NCBI RefSeq assembly: GCF_003201205.1
Contig: NZ_QICN01000013.1
Span: forward strand, 62,001-126,000
Origin: Sinimarinibacterium flocculans
Lineage (GTDB): Bacteria > Pseudomonadota > Gammaproteobacteria > Nevskiales > Nevskiaceae
Direction: 5' to 3'
Length of the DNA: 64,000 nucleotides
In this document: piece by piece, positions 27,463 to 36,892 of the stretch
Numbering within the stretch: position 1 is the first letter of the stretch
How the letters are laid out: each line of letters starts with the position of its first letter
Translations under genes and position numbers: made by a program
Notes under the pieces: generated by a model
Database searches by the model: none
Seen by the model: only the letters and a program-made list of their open reading frames with translations
Told to the model about the DNA's origin: nothing

Positions 27463-28485
27463 TTAGCTTGCGCCACGCGATGCAGCGCCTATCTGGGTCG
27501 GCAGGCGCAGATGGCAGACGATGGGCAGGTGGTCGAAGGCGCGGATGGCGGTGGCAGTGCCGGCGACGCAGTCACCCTCGAGGCGGTCACTGACCAGGTG
27601 ATCGATGTTGAACAGCCTGGCGTAGGTCGGCTCGGCGCCGGGGCCGGCGTCCGTGAGCAGGCCAAAGGCCAGACCGTCGCCGACGTGGCGGTTCCAGGTC
27701 GCCGCGCTGGCGTCCCAGAACATGCGCGCCGGATCGACGTTGAGATCGCCGATCACCAGGTTGCGGGCGCCATTGGCGGCCGGCGCGCCGCTGCCGTCGC
27801 CCAGATCGGCGAACACCTGCTCGAACTGTTGCGAGCGGCAGGCCTGGTCGGCGCGGGTGATGCCGGAGGTGCCGTGGACGTGGACCACAGTGAGCTCGCC
27901 GCCGCCGGCCAGCATGATCACGCCGCGGCCGACGCGCGAACCGCCGCCGCAGTCGGCCACCCGCGCGCCGGCCAGATGATCGAGGCACAGCGCGCCCGTG
28001 CAGCCGCGCCAGCGGCCGAACGCCTCCTTCACCGCGAGGCACTTGTCCGGCTTTTCCAGGTTGCAGGCGATCTGGTAACCGGGACCGAGCACGCGCTGCA
28101 CCACGCTCGGATCGCCCGGCTGCCAGTCCTCGCAGACGAAGCCGGGATGGAACGCCGGCGGAATCTGCGCGCAAGCCTCGCTATGGAAGATTTCCTGGAA
28201 CGCGACGATGTCGGGCTGGACGCCGGCAATGTACGCCTGCACTTCTGCCACGAGCACTTTGAACGACAGGCCGGTGCCGTACCACTCTCCAGCGACCCGG
28301 GCGTCGTCGCAGTCGTACGCTGCGCCCGGGGCGCGCGAGCAGTCAGGGATGCCGGTGTTGAAGGTCATGGCGACGAAGTCACCATGCGTCTGCGCGGCGC
28401 CCGCGTCCAGCGCGCCGTCACCGTCGCAGGCAGCGACGCCCAGGGCCAGTGCGGCGCACGCGACGCGCAACATGGGAGCGCGCAT
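27463..28485 (-). CDS. EEP-family (endonuclease/exonuclease/phosphatase) lipoprotein
   Basis: A 340-residue protein starting at ATG 28485, two bases after the PhoD stop. Signal and lipobox (LGVAACDGDG) are clear, with Asp after the Cys. EEP motifs: MTFNTGIPD, IVAFQEIFH (metal Glu), VVHVHGTSG, LVIGDLNVDP and FDHLPIVCHL (Asp-His). It has many paired cysteines in the middle (CAQIPP, CNLEKPDKC, CTGALC), suggesting disulfides in the periplasm. It is the last gene of the PhoD-PhoX-PhoD-EEP operon, which points to degradation of a phosphodiester such as DNA or phospholipid; the substrate is not determined. It resembles the EEP lipoprotein at 962 only in fold motifs. Confidence 0.87.
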   Translation of the reverse strand: MRAPMLRVACAALALGVAACDGDGALDAGAAQTHGDFVAMTFNTGIPDCSRAPGAAYDCDDARVAGEWYGTGLSFKVLVAEVQAYIAGVQPDIVAFQEIFHSEACAQIPPAFHPGFVCEDWQPGDPSVVQRVLGPGYQIACNLEKPDKCLAVKEAFGRWRGCTGALCLDHLAGARVADCGGGSRVGRGVIMLAGGGELTVVHVHGTSGITRADQACRSQQFEQVFADLGDGSGAPAANGARNLVIGDLNVDPARMFWDASAATWNRHVGDGLAFGLLTDAGPGAEPTYARLFNIDHLVSDRLEGDCVAGTATAIRAFDHLPIVCHLRLPTQIGAASRGAS

Positions 28486-28487
28486 GC

Positions 28488-30374
28488 TCAGACGCCCGCC
28501 GGCAAAGGCGCCGCAGGCGATTGACGCCCGCCCCGCGTCGGCTGTGGGTTGGGCACGGACGCCAGGTGCGGCGCGCCCACGGCCGAGACGAACTGCCGCA
28601 GCAAGGTCTGCTCCGGGGCGGCCTGCGGGCTTGGCACTTCCCACAGCTCGCAAACCAGCGTGTCCGCGGTCAGATGCGCCAGACCATACCCGTAGGTGCG
28701 CCAGTTGAAGTAGCGCAGCTGCGGATTGACCAGGCGCGCGGCGTCCTCGACCAGCACCATGATCGGCGTCGCCAGCGGCACGTACACATTGGCCTGCGTG
28801 GCGTAGTCGGCAAGCGGCGGCTGGCCGCCGTGGGCCGCCGCGTAGAGCGCCCCGGCCACCACATCCACTCCGTTGGCACGGCCCATCGCCGAGGGCACGA
28901 TCTCGACGCCGACGACGCCGCGCGTGCCGCCGCCGTTGGCCGGATTGTAGGCCGGCAGCCCGGCGGTTTCGATGAGGTCATTGGCGAACCAGCCGTGACT
29001 GTCGCCGGACATCACCAGGTTGTCGACGATGCCGTGCTCGCGCAGAAAGCCGTAGAACTCGTCGCGCGCCGCCGGAAAGCCGCCCCAGCCGCTGGTGTAC
29101 AGCTCGGGGCCGTTGGGGTTCAGGCCTAGAGTCTCGAACAGGCCCGGCAGCGGCGCGGTGAACAGCAGCAGCTGCGACAGGTTGATCTGGTTGACGACCA
29201 CGCGCTGCACCGCGCCACGCTCATTGGTCGAGGCCAGCAGTACGCGCTGCAGCCACGCGGTCTGTGCTTGACCGAGCAGCTTGCCCATCTCGCTGGGCGC
29301 CTGTGGATCGCGGTGGCGGCGCTGGTCGATCAATATGACGTCGGCCAGATCACCGTAGGGCAGGTAGCGGTAGAACAGCTCGGCCGCCGTGCGCGGCACG
29401 AAGGCGATGTTGGTATCGGGCGTGGGCGGCGGGCCGAATTCACCGGAGCCGTCGGGCAGCGGGGGCCGCGACGGCGTCCACAGCCAGAACACCTGCGCCG
29501 CCTCGGCGCGGGTGAATTCGATGCCGGTGTCGGGATCGGTGGCATCGTCTACATCGTGCTGGTCGGGCATGATCGCGAACGGCAGCGACTGATGCGCCTT
29601 GAGCAGATCCGGGTCGCTGTAGTACAGCGCGTAGCGGCGGCCGCATTCGTCGGCGTTGCGCCAGTCGCGGAAGTCGACGTACTCCGGGTCGAAGACGTCG
29701 TTGCGCGCGCGATACCACTGTTTGTCGTCGACGAAATCGTAGACATGATCGCCGGCATGACAGAACAGGTCGAGATCGTCGCGCTCGGCGATGCGCGCAT
29801 AGGGGTGAAAGTCCATCGACCAGTACGAGGAGCAGGCGGCGTGCGCGATGCGCAGCTCGGCGACCGCGTCGCCCGGCGCCGGCGCGGTGCGGGTGCGACC
29901 GGTGATCGAGCGGCGCCCCAGCGCTTCGAAGGCGTAGTAGTAGGTCGTGGCCGAGGGCAGCCCGGCGGCATCGACTTTCACCGTCCAGTCGAGGCCGCGG
30001 TCGGTGCGCACGCGCCCGCGGGCCACGATGTCGTCGAGCGCCGGGTCGGTGGCGACGAGCCAGTCGACGGCGACTTCCGTCAGCCCCTGAGGATCGGCGA
30101 CGGCCCAGCCGCGCGCGTCGGGCACGGTGATGCGCGTCCACAGGATCACGCGGTCGGCCAGCGGATCGCCGGAGGCCACGCCATGGCCGAAAGGCAACAG
30201 CTCATTGATGGCCGGATAGTCCCAGCCTGGCGGCGGCACGAGGTCGACCGCAGCCCCGCCGTCGGCGGCGGCCGGCCCACTGTCCCCGCAGGCGCCCAGG
30301 CCGCCCAGCGCGGCAAAGGCGCCGAGCGCTGCACTGCCGCGCAGGAACTTTCGACGGTCGATCGGCGGACTCAT
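28488..30374 (-). CDS. phoD: PhoD-family phosphatase/phosphodiesterase, Tat lipoprotein (long form)
   Basis: A 628-residue PhoD paralogue, longer than the other three. The N-terminus has a textbook twin-arginine motif (DRRKFLRGSA) and lipobox (GLGACGDSG); GGGAG-type ribosome-binding bases stand 8 bases before the ATG. Landmarks: FGHGVASGDPLADRVILWTR, FCHAGDHVYDF (metal Asp, with His-Val in place of the usual Tyr-Ile), MPDQHDVDD instead of WDDHE, and VMSGDSHGWFAND. These substitutions around the metal site set it apart from the copies at 4927, 14717 and 31752 and suggest another substrate or metal. It lies 23 bases upstream-side of the PhoX-like gene's stop and 2 bases from the EEP gene. Confidence 0.9.
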   Translation of the reverse strand: MSPPIDRRKFLRGSAALGAFAALGGLGACGDSGPAAADGGAAVDLVPPPGWDYPAINELLPFGHGVASGDPLADRVILWTRITVPDARGWAVADPQGLTEVAVDWLVATDPALDDIVARGRVRTDRGLDWTVKVDAAGLPSATTYYYAFEALGRRSITGRTRTAPAPGDAVAELRIAHAACSSYWSMDFHPYARIAERDDLDLFCHAGDHVYDFVDDKQWYRARNDVFDPEYVDFRDWRNADECGRRYALYYSDPDLLKAHQSLPFAIMPDQHDVDDATDPDTGIEFTRAEAAQVFWLWTPSRPPLPDGSGEFGPPPTPDTNIAFVPRTAAELFYRYLPYGDLADVILIDQRRHRDPQAPSEMGKLLGQAQTAWLQRVLLASTNERGAVQRVVVNQINLSQLLLFTAPLPGLFETLGLNPNGPELYTSGWGGFPAARDEFYGFLREHGIVDNLVMSGDSHGWFANDLIETAGLPAYNPANGGGTRGVVGVEIVPSAMGRANGVDVVAGALYAAAHGGQPPLADYATQANVYVPLATPIMVLVEDAARLVNPQLRYFNWRTYGYGLAHLTADTLVCELWEVPSPQAAPEQTLLRQFVSAVGAPHLASVPNPQPTRGGRQSPAAPLPAGV

Positions 30375-30397
30375 CGTGGCGCTCCCAATGATCGGCC

Positions 30398-31702
30398 TCA
30401 GCGTCCGCTGAAGGGCCCGGTGACTTCGTAGGTGATGCCGCCGGACAGGCGCCCGCCGCGCTGCGAGCTGAAGTACAGGCGGGTGCCGTCGGGCGAGAAT
30501 GCCGGGCCGGTGATCTCGGAGCCGTCCTGCCCGTCGACGCGCAGGATCGGCACGACGCTGCCGTCCAGCCCGATCGCCGCGATGCGCATGTCGCCGCCGT
30601 CCTCGGCCACCAGCAGGTCGCGCGTGGGGTTGTAGACCACGCAGTTGTCGACGCCGCGCAGCGGCGCGGCATCACCGCCGAACAGGCTCGCGGCGTAGAT
30701 CAGCTCGATCGTCTCTTGGGCGGTGTCGTAGGCCCAGACGCGGTTGCCGGACTTGGCGGTGAAGTACACCAGATCGTCCACGTACCAGATGCCCTCGGAG
30801 CCGGCGAAGATCGTCGCCTCGGCGATACGGTTGTTGCTCTGCGGCTGGTCGGGACTGAGCGCGTCGATCCACTGCACCGGCATCGGCGGGGCATCCAGCG
30901 GGATGTCGCGGGAGTCGGCAAAGCCGGGCACTTCCATCACCTGCAAGACGCCGTCTTCGAGCTGCGGACGCTCGGCGCCGACGGGCCAGTCGCTGCTGCT
31001 GGGCACGAATCGATAAAACCGCGCGTCGCCGGTGTCCTCGGTCAAGAACAGCTGGCGGCGCGCCGGATCGACCGCCACGGCCTCGTGGTCGAAAATCCCC
31101 AGCGCCGGCAGCGCCCGTGCCGCCAGCAGGCCGCCGAAGGGATTGCACTCATGCACCCGGCCAATCGGAATCTCCTCGCAGGACAGCCAGGTACCCCACG
31201 GCGTCGGCCCGCCGGCGCAGTTGATGAGGGTGCCGGCGAGGATGCGGTAGGCATCCACGCGATTGCCCTGGGCGTCGAAACGAATCGCGCCGACCCCGCC
31301 GGGCACCGATTCGCTGTTGGAGACATAGACCCAGCCGCCGTCCTCCGCGGCAAAGGTGGCGCCGCCGTCGGGAAAGGTGTGCCAGTTGTAGCCGAGCAGC
31401 GGGCTGAGCAGGTTGCCGAGCAGGTCGGACACCACCGGCAGTCCCGACTCGGCGATCACGCGCGAGCTGAAGCCGGGCGGCAGCATGATGCCGTTGGCGT
31501 CCGGCGCGCCCAGCGGCCCGAGCGCGGTCAGCGATGGCGCCAGCACGGTGCCGCCCGGTCCCGATCCGGAGTCGCTGCAACTCCACAGCAGCGGCCCGGT
31601 GGCGATCAGGCCCGAGCTGGCCAGACTCTGGCGCAGAAAACTGCGGCGGCTGAGGCCCTGCGGGCTGGGGCGGCGATGGGCGTGCGGCAGGCTGCGAAAC
31701 AT
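30398..31702 (-). CDS. PhoX-like (DUF839) phosphatase, Tat-exported
   Basis: Start ATG 31702, with GGAG 9-10 bases before it, gives 434 residues. The signal has a strong twin-arginine motif (LSRRSFLRQS) and a weak lipobox (LLWSCSDSG). PhoX/DUF839 landmarks: GTWLSCEEIPIGRVHE, FDHEAVAVDP, FLTEDTGDARFYRFVP, VWAYDTA and FSPDGTRLYFSSQRGG, with acidic residues that bind Ca/Fe in characterised PhoX. It is shorter than classical PhoX (~600 residues), so activity on phosphate esters is inferred. It sits between two phoD genes in the same direction, with gaps of 49 and 23 bases, forming a phosphatase operon. Confidence 0.87.
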   Translation of the reverse strand: MFRSLPHAHRRPSPQGLSRRSFLRQSLASSGLIATGPLLWSCSDSGSGPGGTVLAPSLTALGPLGAPDANGIMLPPGFSSRVIAESGLPVVSDLLGNLLSPLLGYNWHTFPDGGATFAAEDGGWVYVSNSESVPGGVGAIRFDAQGNRVDAYRILAGTLINCAGGPTPWGTWLSCEEIPIGRVHECNPFGGLLAARALPALGIFDHEAVAVDPARRQLFLTEDTGDARFYRFVPSSSDWPVGAERPQLEDGVLQVMEVPGFADSRDIPLDAPPMPVQWIDALSPDQPQSNNRIAEATIFAGSEGIWYVDDLVYFTAKSGNRVWAYDTAQETIELIYAASLFGGDAAPLRGVDNCVVYNPTRDLLVAEDGGDMRIAAIGLDGSVVPILRVDGQDGSEITGPAFSPDGTRLYFSSQRGGRLSGGITYEVTGPFSGR

Positions 31703-31751
31703 GGGACGCGCTCCGGTTGAGGGGTAGGGCGCTGAAGCGGCTCGTTGCAGT

Positions 31752-33407
31752 TCAGGGCGCGAGCGGCGGCGCGTCGGTGCGCGCGGGGCTCGGCGCGTCG
31801 GCGCGGCGCAGGCGGTTTTCACCGGAGCGGCTGAACAGGGCGTGGCCGAATGACTCGCCGCCGCCGCGCTCGGCGATGGTGTCGACATACCACCAGTCGC
31901 ACTGGCAGCGGTCGCGGTTGATGTCGAGCACCACATAGCCGTTGCGGTCGCCCTGGAAGTACTGGATGTGTGGGTCGACCGCCCGGAACAGCGTGCGCAA
32001 CAGGGGCGTGGTGGCCGCCGGAAAGCCCGGCGAGGTTACCGAAGGGGTGACGAACTCGACCGCGCTCGCCTTGATCAGGCCCAGATCGAGGGGGTTGCCG
32101 GTAATGTTGTTGAGCAGCGTGACCAACTCGCCGGGATCGCGATACAGCTCGATGCCCCAGGAACTGTGGATGTCACCGGTGAGCACCACCACGTTTTCGA
32201 CCTGCCCGGCGTCAATGGCATCGAAGACCCGCTGGCGGGCAGCGGCATACCCGTCCCATTGGTCGCCGTTGATCGCCAGCAGCTCCCGCGTCAATGGCAC
32301 ACCGAGCAGCTCCACCTCGGGCAAGGTCAACAATCTAAGTTGGCCGAACATGATCTGCTGACCGATGAACTTCCATTGCGCGCTCGCCTCGTTGAGACGC
32401 GACGTGAGCCACGCCTGCTGCGGCGCGCCCAGCAGCTGCCGGTCGGGGGAATTGACCCGCGGCCCGCCCACGGCGAGCAGCAGCGGCTCGTCGCGGCCAT
32501 ACAGGCGCGTGTCGAGCATCAGCAGATCGAGCAGATCGCCAAACTGGAACTGACGCCAGATGCGCTGCGGGTCGTTGGTATCCACCATGCGAATCGGCAT
32601 CCACTCGAAGTACGCCTGGATGGACTCAGCCTTGCGCAGCAGCCAGTTACCCTCTGCGCCCTCGGTGTGGTTCTCGGCGCCTTCGACCCAGGCATTGTTG
32701 GCCGACTCGTGGTCGTCCCAGATGCAGATCATCGGGTGCTGGCGATGCAGCTCGGCGAGGTCTTCGTCGCGCCGGTATTGCGCGTAACGCATCCGGTAGT
32801 CGGACAGTGTGAGGATCTCGGTGGGCGGCTCGTAGTCGCGCGCGCTGCCGTACTCGCCGTTGCCGTATTCATAGATGTAGTCGCCCAGATGCAGCACGCA
32901 GTCGATGTCGCTGCGCTGCGCGAGCAGCCGGTAGGCATTGAACCAGCCGTGCGCCAGGCTCGAACACGACACCATGCCCAGCCGCAGATGATCGACCGCG
33001 CCTACCGGCAGGGTGCGGGTGCGCCCCACCGGCGAGCGCGTGGTGCCGACCTCGAACTGGTAGTAATAGGTCGTGCCGGGCTGCAAGCCCAGCGGATCGA
33101 CCTTGACCGTGTAGTCGCGGTCGGCATCGGTGAACACGCGCTCGTCGATCAGCACCTGGGTCATGGCCGGATCGGTGGCGACGCGATAGCGCACCTGCAA
33201 CGAACCCTCGCCCTCCGGGGTGACGCGCGTCCACAGAATCACCCGATCGGACAGCGGATCACCCGAGGCGACGCCGTGCAGGAAGGCCGCCTCACCAGCG
33301 CGTGGGTCTATGCCAATTGCGGTACTGCTCCCGCAACCGGCCAGTACTGGGAGCAAAGCCCCCCCCGAAGCGATACTGACTTGGCGGAGAAACTGACGAC
33401 GGTCCAT
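31752..33407 (-). CDS. phoD: PhoD-family alkaline phosphatase/phosphodiesterase, Tat lipoprotein
   Basis: First gene of the PhoD-PhoX-PhoD-EEP operon. ATG 33407 begins a 551-residue protein with twin-arginine motif DRRQFLRQ and lipobox VLAGCGSS. Motifs: FLHGVASGDPLSDRVILWTR, VLHLGDYIYEYG, ICIWDDHESANNAW and LTGDIHSSWGIEL carry the expected metal ligands. It is very close in sequence to the frameshifted copy at 4927 (for example RYRVATDPAM and RDYTVKVDP shared), pointing to duplication within this locus. It would cleave phosphomonoesters or diesters in the periplasm or at the outer membrane. Confidence 0.94.
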   Translation of the reverse strand: MDRRQFLRQVSIASGGALLPVLAGCGSSTAIGIDPRAGEAAFLHGVASGDPLSDRVILWTRVTPEGEGSLQVRYRVATDPAMTQVLIDERVFTDADRDYTVKVDPLGLQPGTTYYYQFEVGTTRSPVGRTRTLPVGAVDHLRLGMVSCSSLAHGWFNAYRLLAQRSDIDCVLHLGDYIYEYGNGEYGSARDYEPPTEILTLSDYRMRYAQYRRDEDLAELHRQHPMICIWDDHESANNAWVEGAENHTEGAEGNWLLRKAESIQAYFEWMPIRMVDTNDPQRIWRQFQFGDLLDLLMLDTRLYGRDEPLLLAVGGPRVNSPDRQLLGAPQQAWLTSRLNEASAQWKFIGQQIMFGQLRLLTLPEVELLGVPLTRELLAINGDQWDGYAAARQRVFDAIDAGQVENVVVLTGDIHSSWGIELYRDPGELVTLLNNITGNPLDLGLIKASAVEFVTPSVTSPGFPAATTPLLRTLFRAVDPHIQYFQGDRNGYVVLDINRDRCQCDWWYVDTIAERGGGESFGHALFSRSGENRLRRADAPSPARTDAPPLAP

Positions 33408-33468
33408 ATTCACGATTCCGATGCGCAATCAAAGACGCGCGAGACTAGATTCGGGCAGTGTCATGATG

Positions 33469-33486
33469 ATGACGAAACCGTGAGAT
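33469..33486 (-). promoter_or_regulatory. Weak candidate Pho box before the phosphatase operon
   Basis: On the - strand the sequence reads ATCTCAC-GGTT-TCGTCAT, two direct half-sites 11 bases apart, each matching CTGTCAY at 5 of 7 positions. It ends 61 bases before the start of phoD at 33407. The degenerate half-sites and the lack of a clear -10 make it weak; it is listed because the downstream operon is made of phosphatases. Confidence 0.25.
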
Positions 33487-33626
33487 GGGCCCGCAATAGG
33501 CCAACTTTACCCACCGACTCTGGGCAAAGCGATGCGGCCACCCCAAAAAACGGCACGCGCCCTTGGGCCACGTTCCATTAAAGGCCCCCTACCGCAAGCA
33601 CCCCAAACAAACGCCCGAATCAACCA

Positions 33627-36600
33627 TCACCGTCGATCGCTGAACTCCACCGCCCATTGAATCGTCGGTTTATTGACCCAGTGCTGATTGGGCACACCGA
33701 CGACGCCAATCGCCTGAAACACCACCTCTTCAACAGACTGGTCGGCGCCCCAGCTATCGAGACTGCCGATGCCGCCGAGACTGTCGACGGCCCCGTTCAG
33801 GCTCGCGATCAGCGCATTGGCGCAATCTTCAAGCTGGTTCGAACCGGCGCAGCGAATCTGCCGGTAAGACACGGGCGCGCGACCCAGCGCCATATCGAGC
33901 ACTCGGCCGAGATAGCTGTACCAACCATCGTTGTAAGCACTGCCCTCGCCGCCCGGCGAATCGTGCCGCCCCACTGGGATGAGCCTGCGGCCGTTCACGT
34001 TTTCGAGTGGCAGCAACTGCGGCAGCGCGGCGTCGAGTAGTGGGTTCCACCACGCGTCCATCAGCGCCACCGCCTGCGTATCGTCATACACGCCGTCGCC
34101 GCTGCGATCACGCCGCTGTGCGCGGTCGCTCAGCGGCTTTTCTGTCCAGTCGCGCATCAGGTTCACCGCAGGCCAGAGCGGATCGTCCAGCGGCAAGAAT
34201 TGCTCGATGACATCAAGCGCCCGCGGGATGAGTTCCTGACCGCGCAGATCCACATAAGCCGCGTCATTCACTGCTTCCACGACTTCTTCAAGACGCACGT
34301 TACCGCGCGCAACCAGCGGCTCGGCACGCACCTCCAGCAGGTTGTTACGGTCGAAGGCGCCGGCCATGCCACTGTCTGCCGGCCACCAGTCGCGGGTCGC
34401 CTGATTGTTCCAGTTGGCAAAAAAGCCCGTTTGCGGATTGCGGTCGCGCGCCAGCCGCTCGAATGGCAACACCCCGCGCCAATCGTGCTGGCCGTTGCCC
34501 CACGACGGAAAATCGGGGTAAACCGTCGTGGCCCGCGCCGGCAGCAGCGACGGGGTAATAAAGGCGATGTCTTCGGCGTCGATATAGAACCAGTTGAAGG
34601 CGCTCGCCATCAGGCTGAAACTCTCCTGAAAGCTGTCGACGTCGTGAATGGCGTTGCTTGCAGCCAGTGCAAACGGCGGCGCGGCATCAAGCTCTTGAAA
34701 ATAGGTGCTGCGCTCTTGTGTTAGCGCCACCGGCTGGCCGCCCACGGTCGCGAAACCGATGACCGGGCCATAACGCATTGACCGAATCACCCTTCTCTCG
34801 GCGATGAAGTTCTGCCCGATCTGGTCGGCATCGAAAGTCGAGCCCAGGTTCCAGCGCGCCGTCCATTGATCCTCGATGACATCAAAGTTCTGGCACACCC
34901 CATTCACCCGATAACTGCCGGGGGTGACCACCCGCGGGTCCTCGCAGAGTTCGAGCACACGGACGTCGGCGATATCCACGCCGCTGGAGGTCGCACTCCA
35001 GGCGAAGTCGATGCCCCGGCCCGGCACGACCACGTAGGGCAAGCCGGGAATCGTGCCGCCCCGCACGGCGATCTGGTCGCCGTCGTACATCGCCACCTCG
35101 GCGATCAACTGCGGGGTGAAATAGCTCACCTGCGGGCCGAACACCGCGATGGGATTTCCGGATTCGGTCCGGCTGCGGTCGATCAACAGCGCATTGCTCG
35201 CGCTCTTCGGAAATACGTCGCCGATGCTGCGCGCCGCGCCCAGCGCATTGGCGAGCACGGCTTCGGCCTGCTCGCGCAGCGCCTGACCTTCGGGTGTGTC
35301 CTCGGCCAGCTTGGCGGCAAAGCGCGCCTGGGCCTGCGCAACCGCGTCAGCAGCCCGCCGCGCATTGGCCTGCTCCCGACCCGTCAGGATGTCGGTGAGA
35401 AAATCCAGCGACAGGCCCAACACCCCACCGAGGCCCAGAATCTGATCGATGGCGTCAACCAGCTCCTCAACCAGCCCGAAGGCAGGCAATCCGGGCACCT
35501 GTCCGAGCAGACCGCCCGGACACAACGGCTGCCCTGGGCGACCGCAAGGCCCCGCCTGAAACGGGGCGTAGGGCTCGAAACTGTCGGCGTCAAAGATCAC
35601 ATTGCCGGGGTAACGCTGGGCAAAATCTGCGCGCAGCGGACACACCGTGGGATCGAGGCGTCCCGGCTCCTGGGTCGGGAAGCGCCGCTCGGTCGTGACA
35701 TTGATTTCAGGGTCGTCACTCATGCGCAGGTCGTGATACAGCGCACACGCCGTCTCGACATCGCCGGTTTGCGCATGCAGCGCCTGAATCAGCTCGACGT
35801 TGCGCTGTTCGGCGCCCCCGCCGGCGCCGAGCTCGGCCTGAATCACGGTGGCAACCGCGACCACGTCCTCTTCAACAAATTCTTCGAGCGGAACACCCAG
35901 CAGCAGATATTCCAGCGGCACATCGAGCAGGCCCATACGCGCCTGCCGAATCCATTCGTTCACGCCGCGGATGAAGGCCTCGCCATCGATGCGCATCTGA
36001 ACACCGAGCGCGCCGTATCGATCACGCAACTGTTCGAATTGCGCGGTGCGTTCGGCTTCACGATAGGGCGCAAACGCGTTGATGGCGCGATCGAAACTGA
36101 ACTCTGCACGGCCGAGAAACTGCGATAACTCACCGCGCCCGGCGCGACGCAGCACGTCCATCAAAAACAGCCGGTCACCGGCCACGGCGTAGCCCGCGCC
36201 AAAGAACGCGCCGCGACGATCATCGCCGTAGACATGCGGCACCCCGAACTCGGCCTCGCGCTTGACGGTCGCGCCGAGATCGCCAGACTCGACGCGCTCC
36301 TCGCTGGCCCAGTTCGGGCCTTCAGGGGGCAACAACGACGCATCCTTGAAGAAGCGATCGACATCCGCGCGGGTCAGGCCCGGTTGCGCTTGCGTCGGCC
36401 CGAAGTACATGCCGAGCTGGTTGTCGAAATTGTCGGACTTGGACAAGGCTGGCGTCAGGCCGGTAGCGCCCACGATGTCATCGAGCAACGTCTGGAGCAC
36501 CGGGCCAAGCAACGGCAGGTCGCCCACCAGTCCGGCGATGCCGCCCTGCCCGGACTGCCCCGGCGGCAGCACGGTACGCACCGTGCCCACGTCCTTGAAG

Positions 36601-36824
36601 GGGTCGCTGACCAGCGGTCCTGGAATGCTGGGGGGTACGAAGTCGAGCGGCACATCACCGAATTCGTCCTGACCATCGACACCGCCTTGCCCGCCGGAAC
36701 CGAGCTCGACCGACGAGGACGAGCCGCATCCAGATACACCGGCCATCAGCGCGATGACAGCGCCACGCTTGAGCAGCCGCACGACGCCACTGCTTGAATT
36801 ACCACACAGCTTCAATTGGCGCAT
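33627..36824 (-). CDS. Penicillin acylase-family Ntn-hydrolase lipoprotein
   Basis: ATG 36824 is chosen because AGAGAGG lies 5 bases before it; ATG 36842 has no ribosome site. The 1065-residue product has a lipobox (AGVSGCGSSSS), then an alpha-chain region (FGVPHVYGDDRRGAFFGAGY), a long linker, and the beta-chain N-terminus at SNALLIDRS with Ser543 as the autocatalytic nucleophile, followed by FGPQVSYFTPQL. The downstream block NPQTGFFANWNNQATRDWW has the conserved Asn that helps form the oxyanion hole. The family removes acyl groups from amides such as penicillins, N-acyl homoserine lactones and acyl amino acids. It is longer than usual (~750-850) owing to a ~180-residue Leu/Pro-rich insert and N-terminal extension. 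Confidence 0.9.
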   Translation of the reverse strand: MRQLKLCGNSSSGVVRLLKRGAVIALMAGVSGCGSSSSVELGSGGQGGVDGQDEFGDVPLDFVPPSIPGPLVSDPFKDVGTVRTVLPPGQSGQGGIAGLVGDLPLLGPVLQTLLDDIVGATGLTPALSKSDNFDNQLGMYFGPTQAQPGLTRADVDRFFKDASLLPPEGPNWASEERVESGDLGATVKREAEFGVPHVYGDDRRGAFFGAGYAVAGDRLFLMDVLRRAGRGELSQFLGRAEFSFDRAINAFAPYREAERTAQFEQLRDRYGALGVQMRIDGEAFIRGVNEWIRQARMGLLDVPLEYLLLGVPLEEFVEEDVVAVATVIQAELGAGGGAEQRNVELIQALHAQTGDVETACALYHDLRMSDDPEINVTTERRFPTQEPGRLDPTVCPLRADFAQRYPGNVIFDADSFEPYAPFQAGPCGRPGQPLCPGGLLGQVPGLPAFGLVEELVDAIDQILGLGGVLGLSLDFLTDILTGREQANARRAADAVAQAQARFAAKLAEDTPEGQALREQAEAVLANALGAARSIGDVFPKSASNALLIDRSRTESGNPIAVFGPQVSYFTPQLIAEVAMYDGDQIAVRGGTIPGLPYVVVPGRGIDFAWSATSSGVDIADVRVLELCEDPRVVTPGSYRVNGVCQNFDVIEDQWTARWNLGSTFDADQIGQNFIAERRVIRSMRYGPVIGFATVGGQPVALTQERSTYFQELDAAPPFALAASNAIHDVDSFQESFSLMASAFNWFYIDAEDIAFITPSLLPARATTVYPDFPSWGNGQHDWRGVLPFERLARDRNPQTGFFANWNNQATRDWWPADSGMAGAFDRNNLLEVRAEPLVARGNVRLEEVVEAVNDAAYVDLRGQELIPRALDVIEQFLPLDDPLWPAVNLMRDWTEKPLSDRAQRRDRSGDGVYDDTQAVALMDAWWNPLLDAALPQLLPLENVNGRRLIPVGRHDSPGGEGSAYNDGWYSYLGRVLDMALGRAPVSYRQIRCAGSNQLEDCANALIASLNGAVDSLGGIGSLDSWGADQSVEEVVFQAIGVVGVPNQHWVNKPTIQWAVEFSDRR

Positions 36825-36892
36825 CGTTCCTCTCTCACTCATCGTCTTATGAACTTTGTGTTTGAACGGTCAAGCGCATGGTGCGAGTCGAA

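Noticed and set aside
33460-33473. GTCAT/ATGAC palindrome considered as a Pho box
   Set aside because: It is an inverted repeat, while PhoB binds direct repeats. A weak direct-repeat reading nearby is listed separately.
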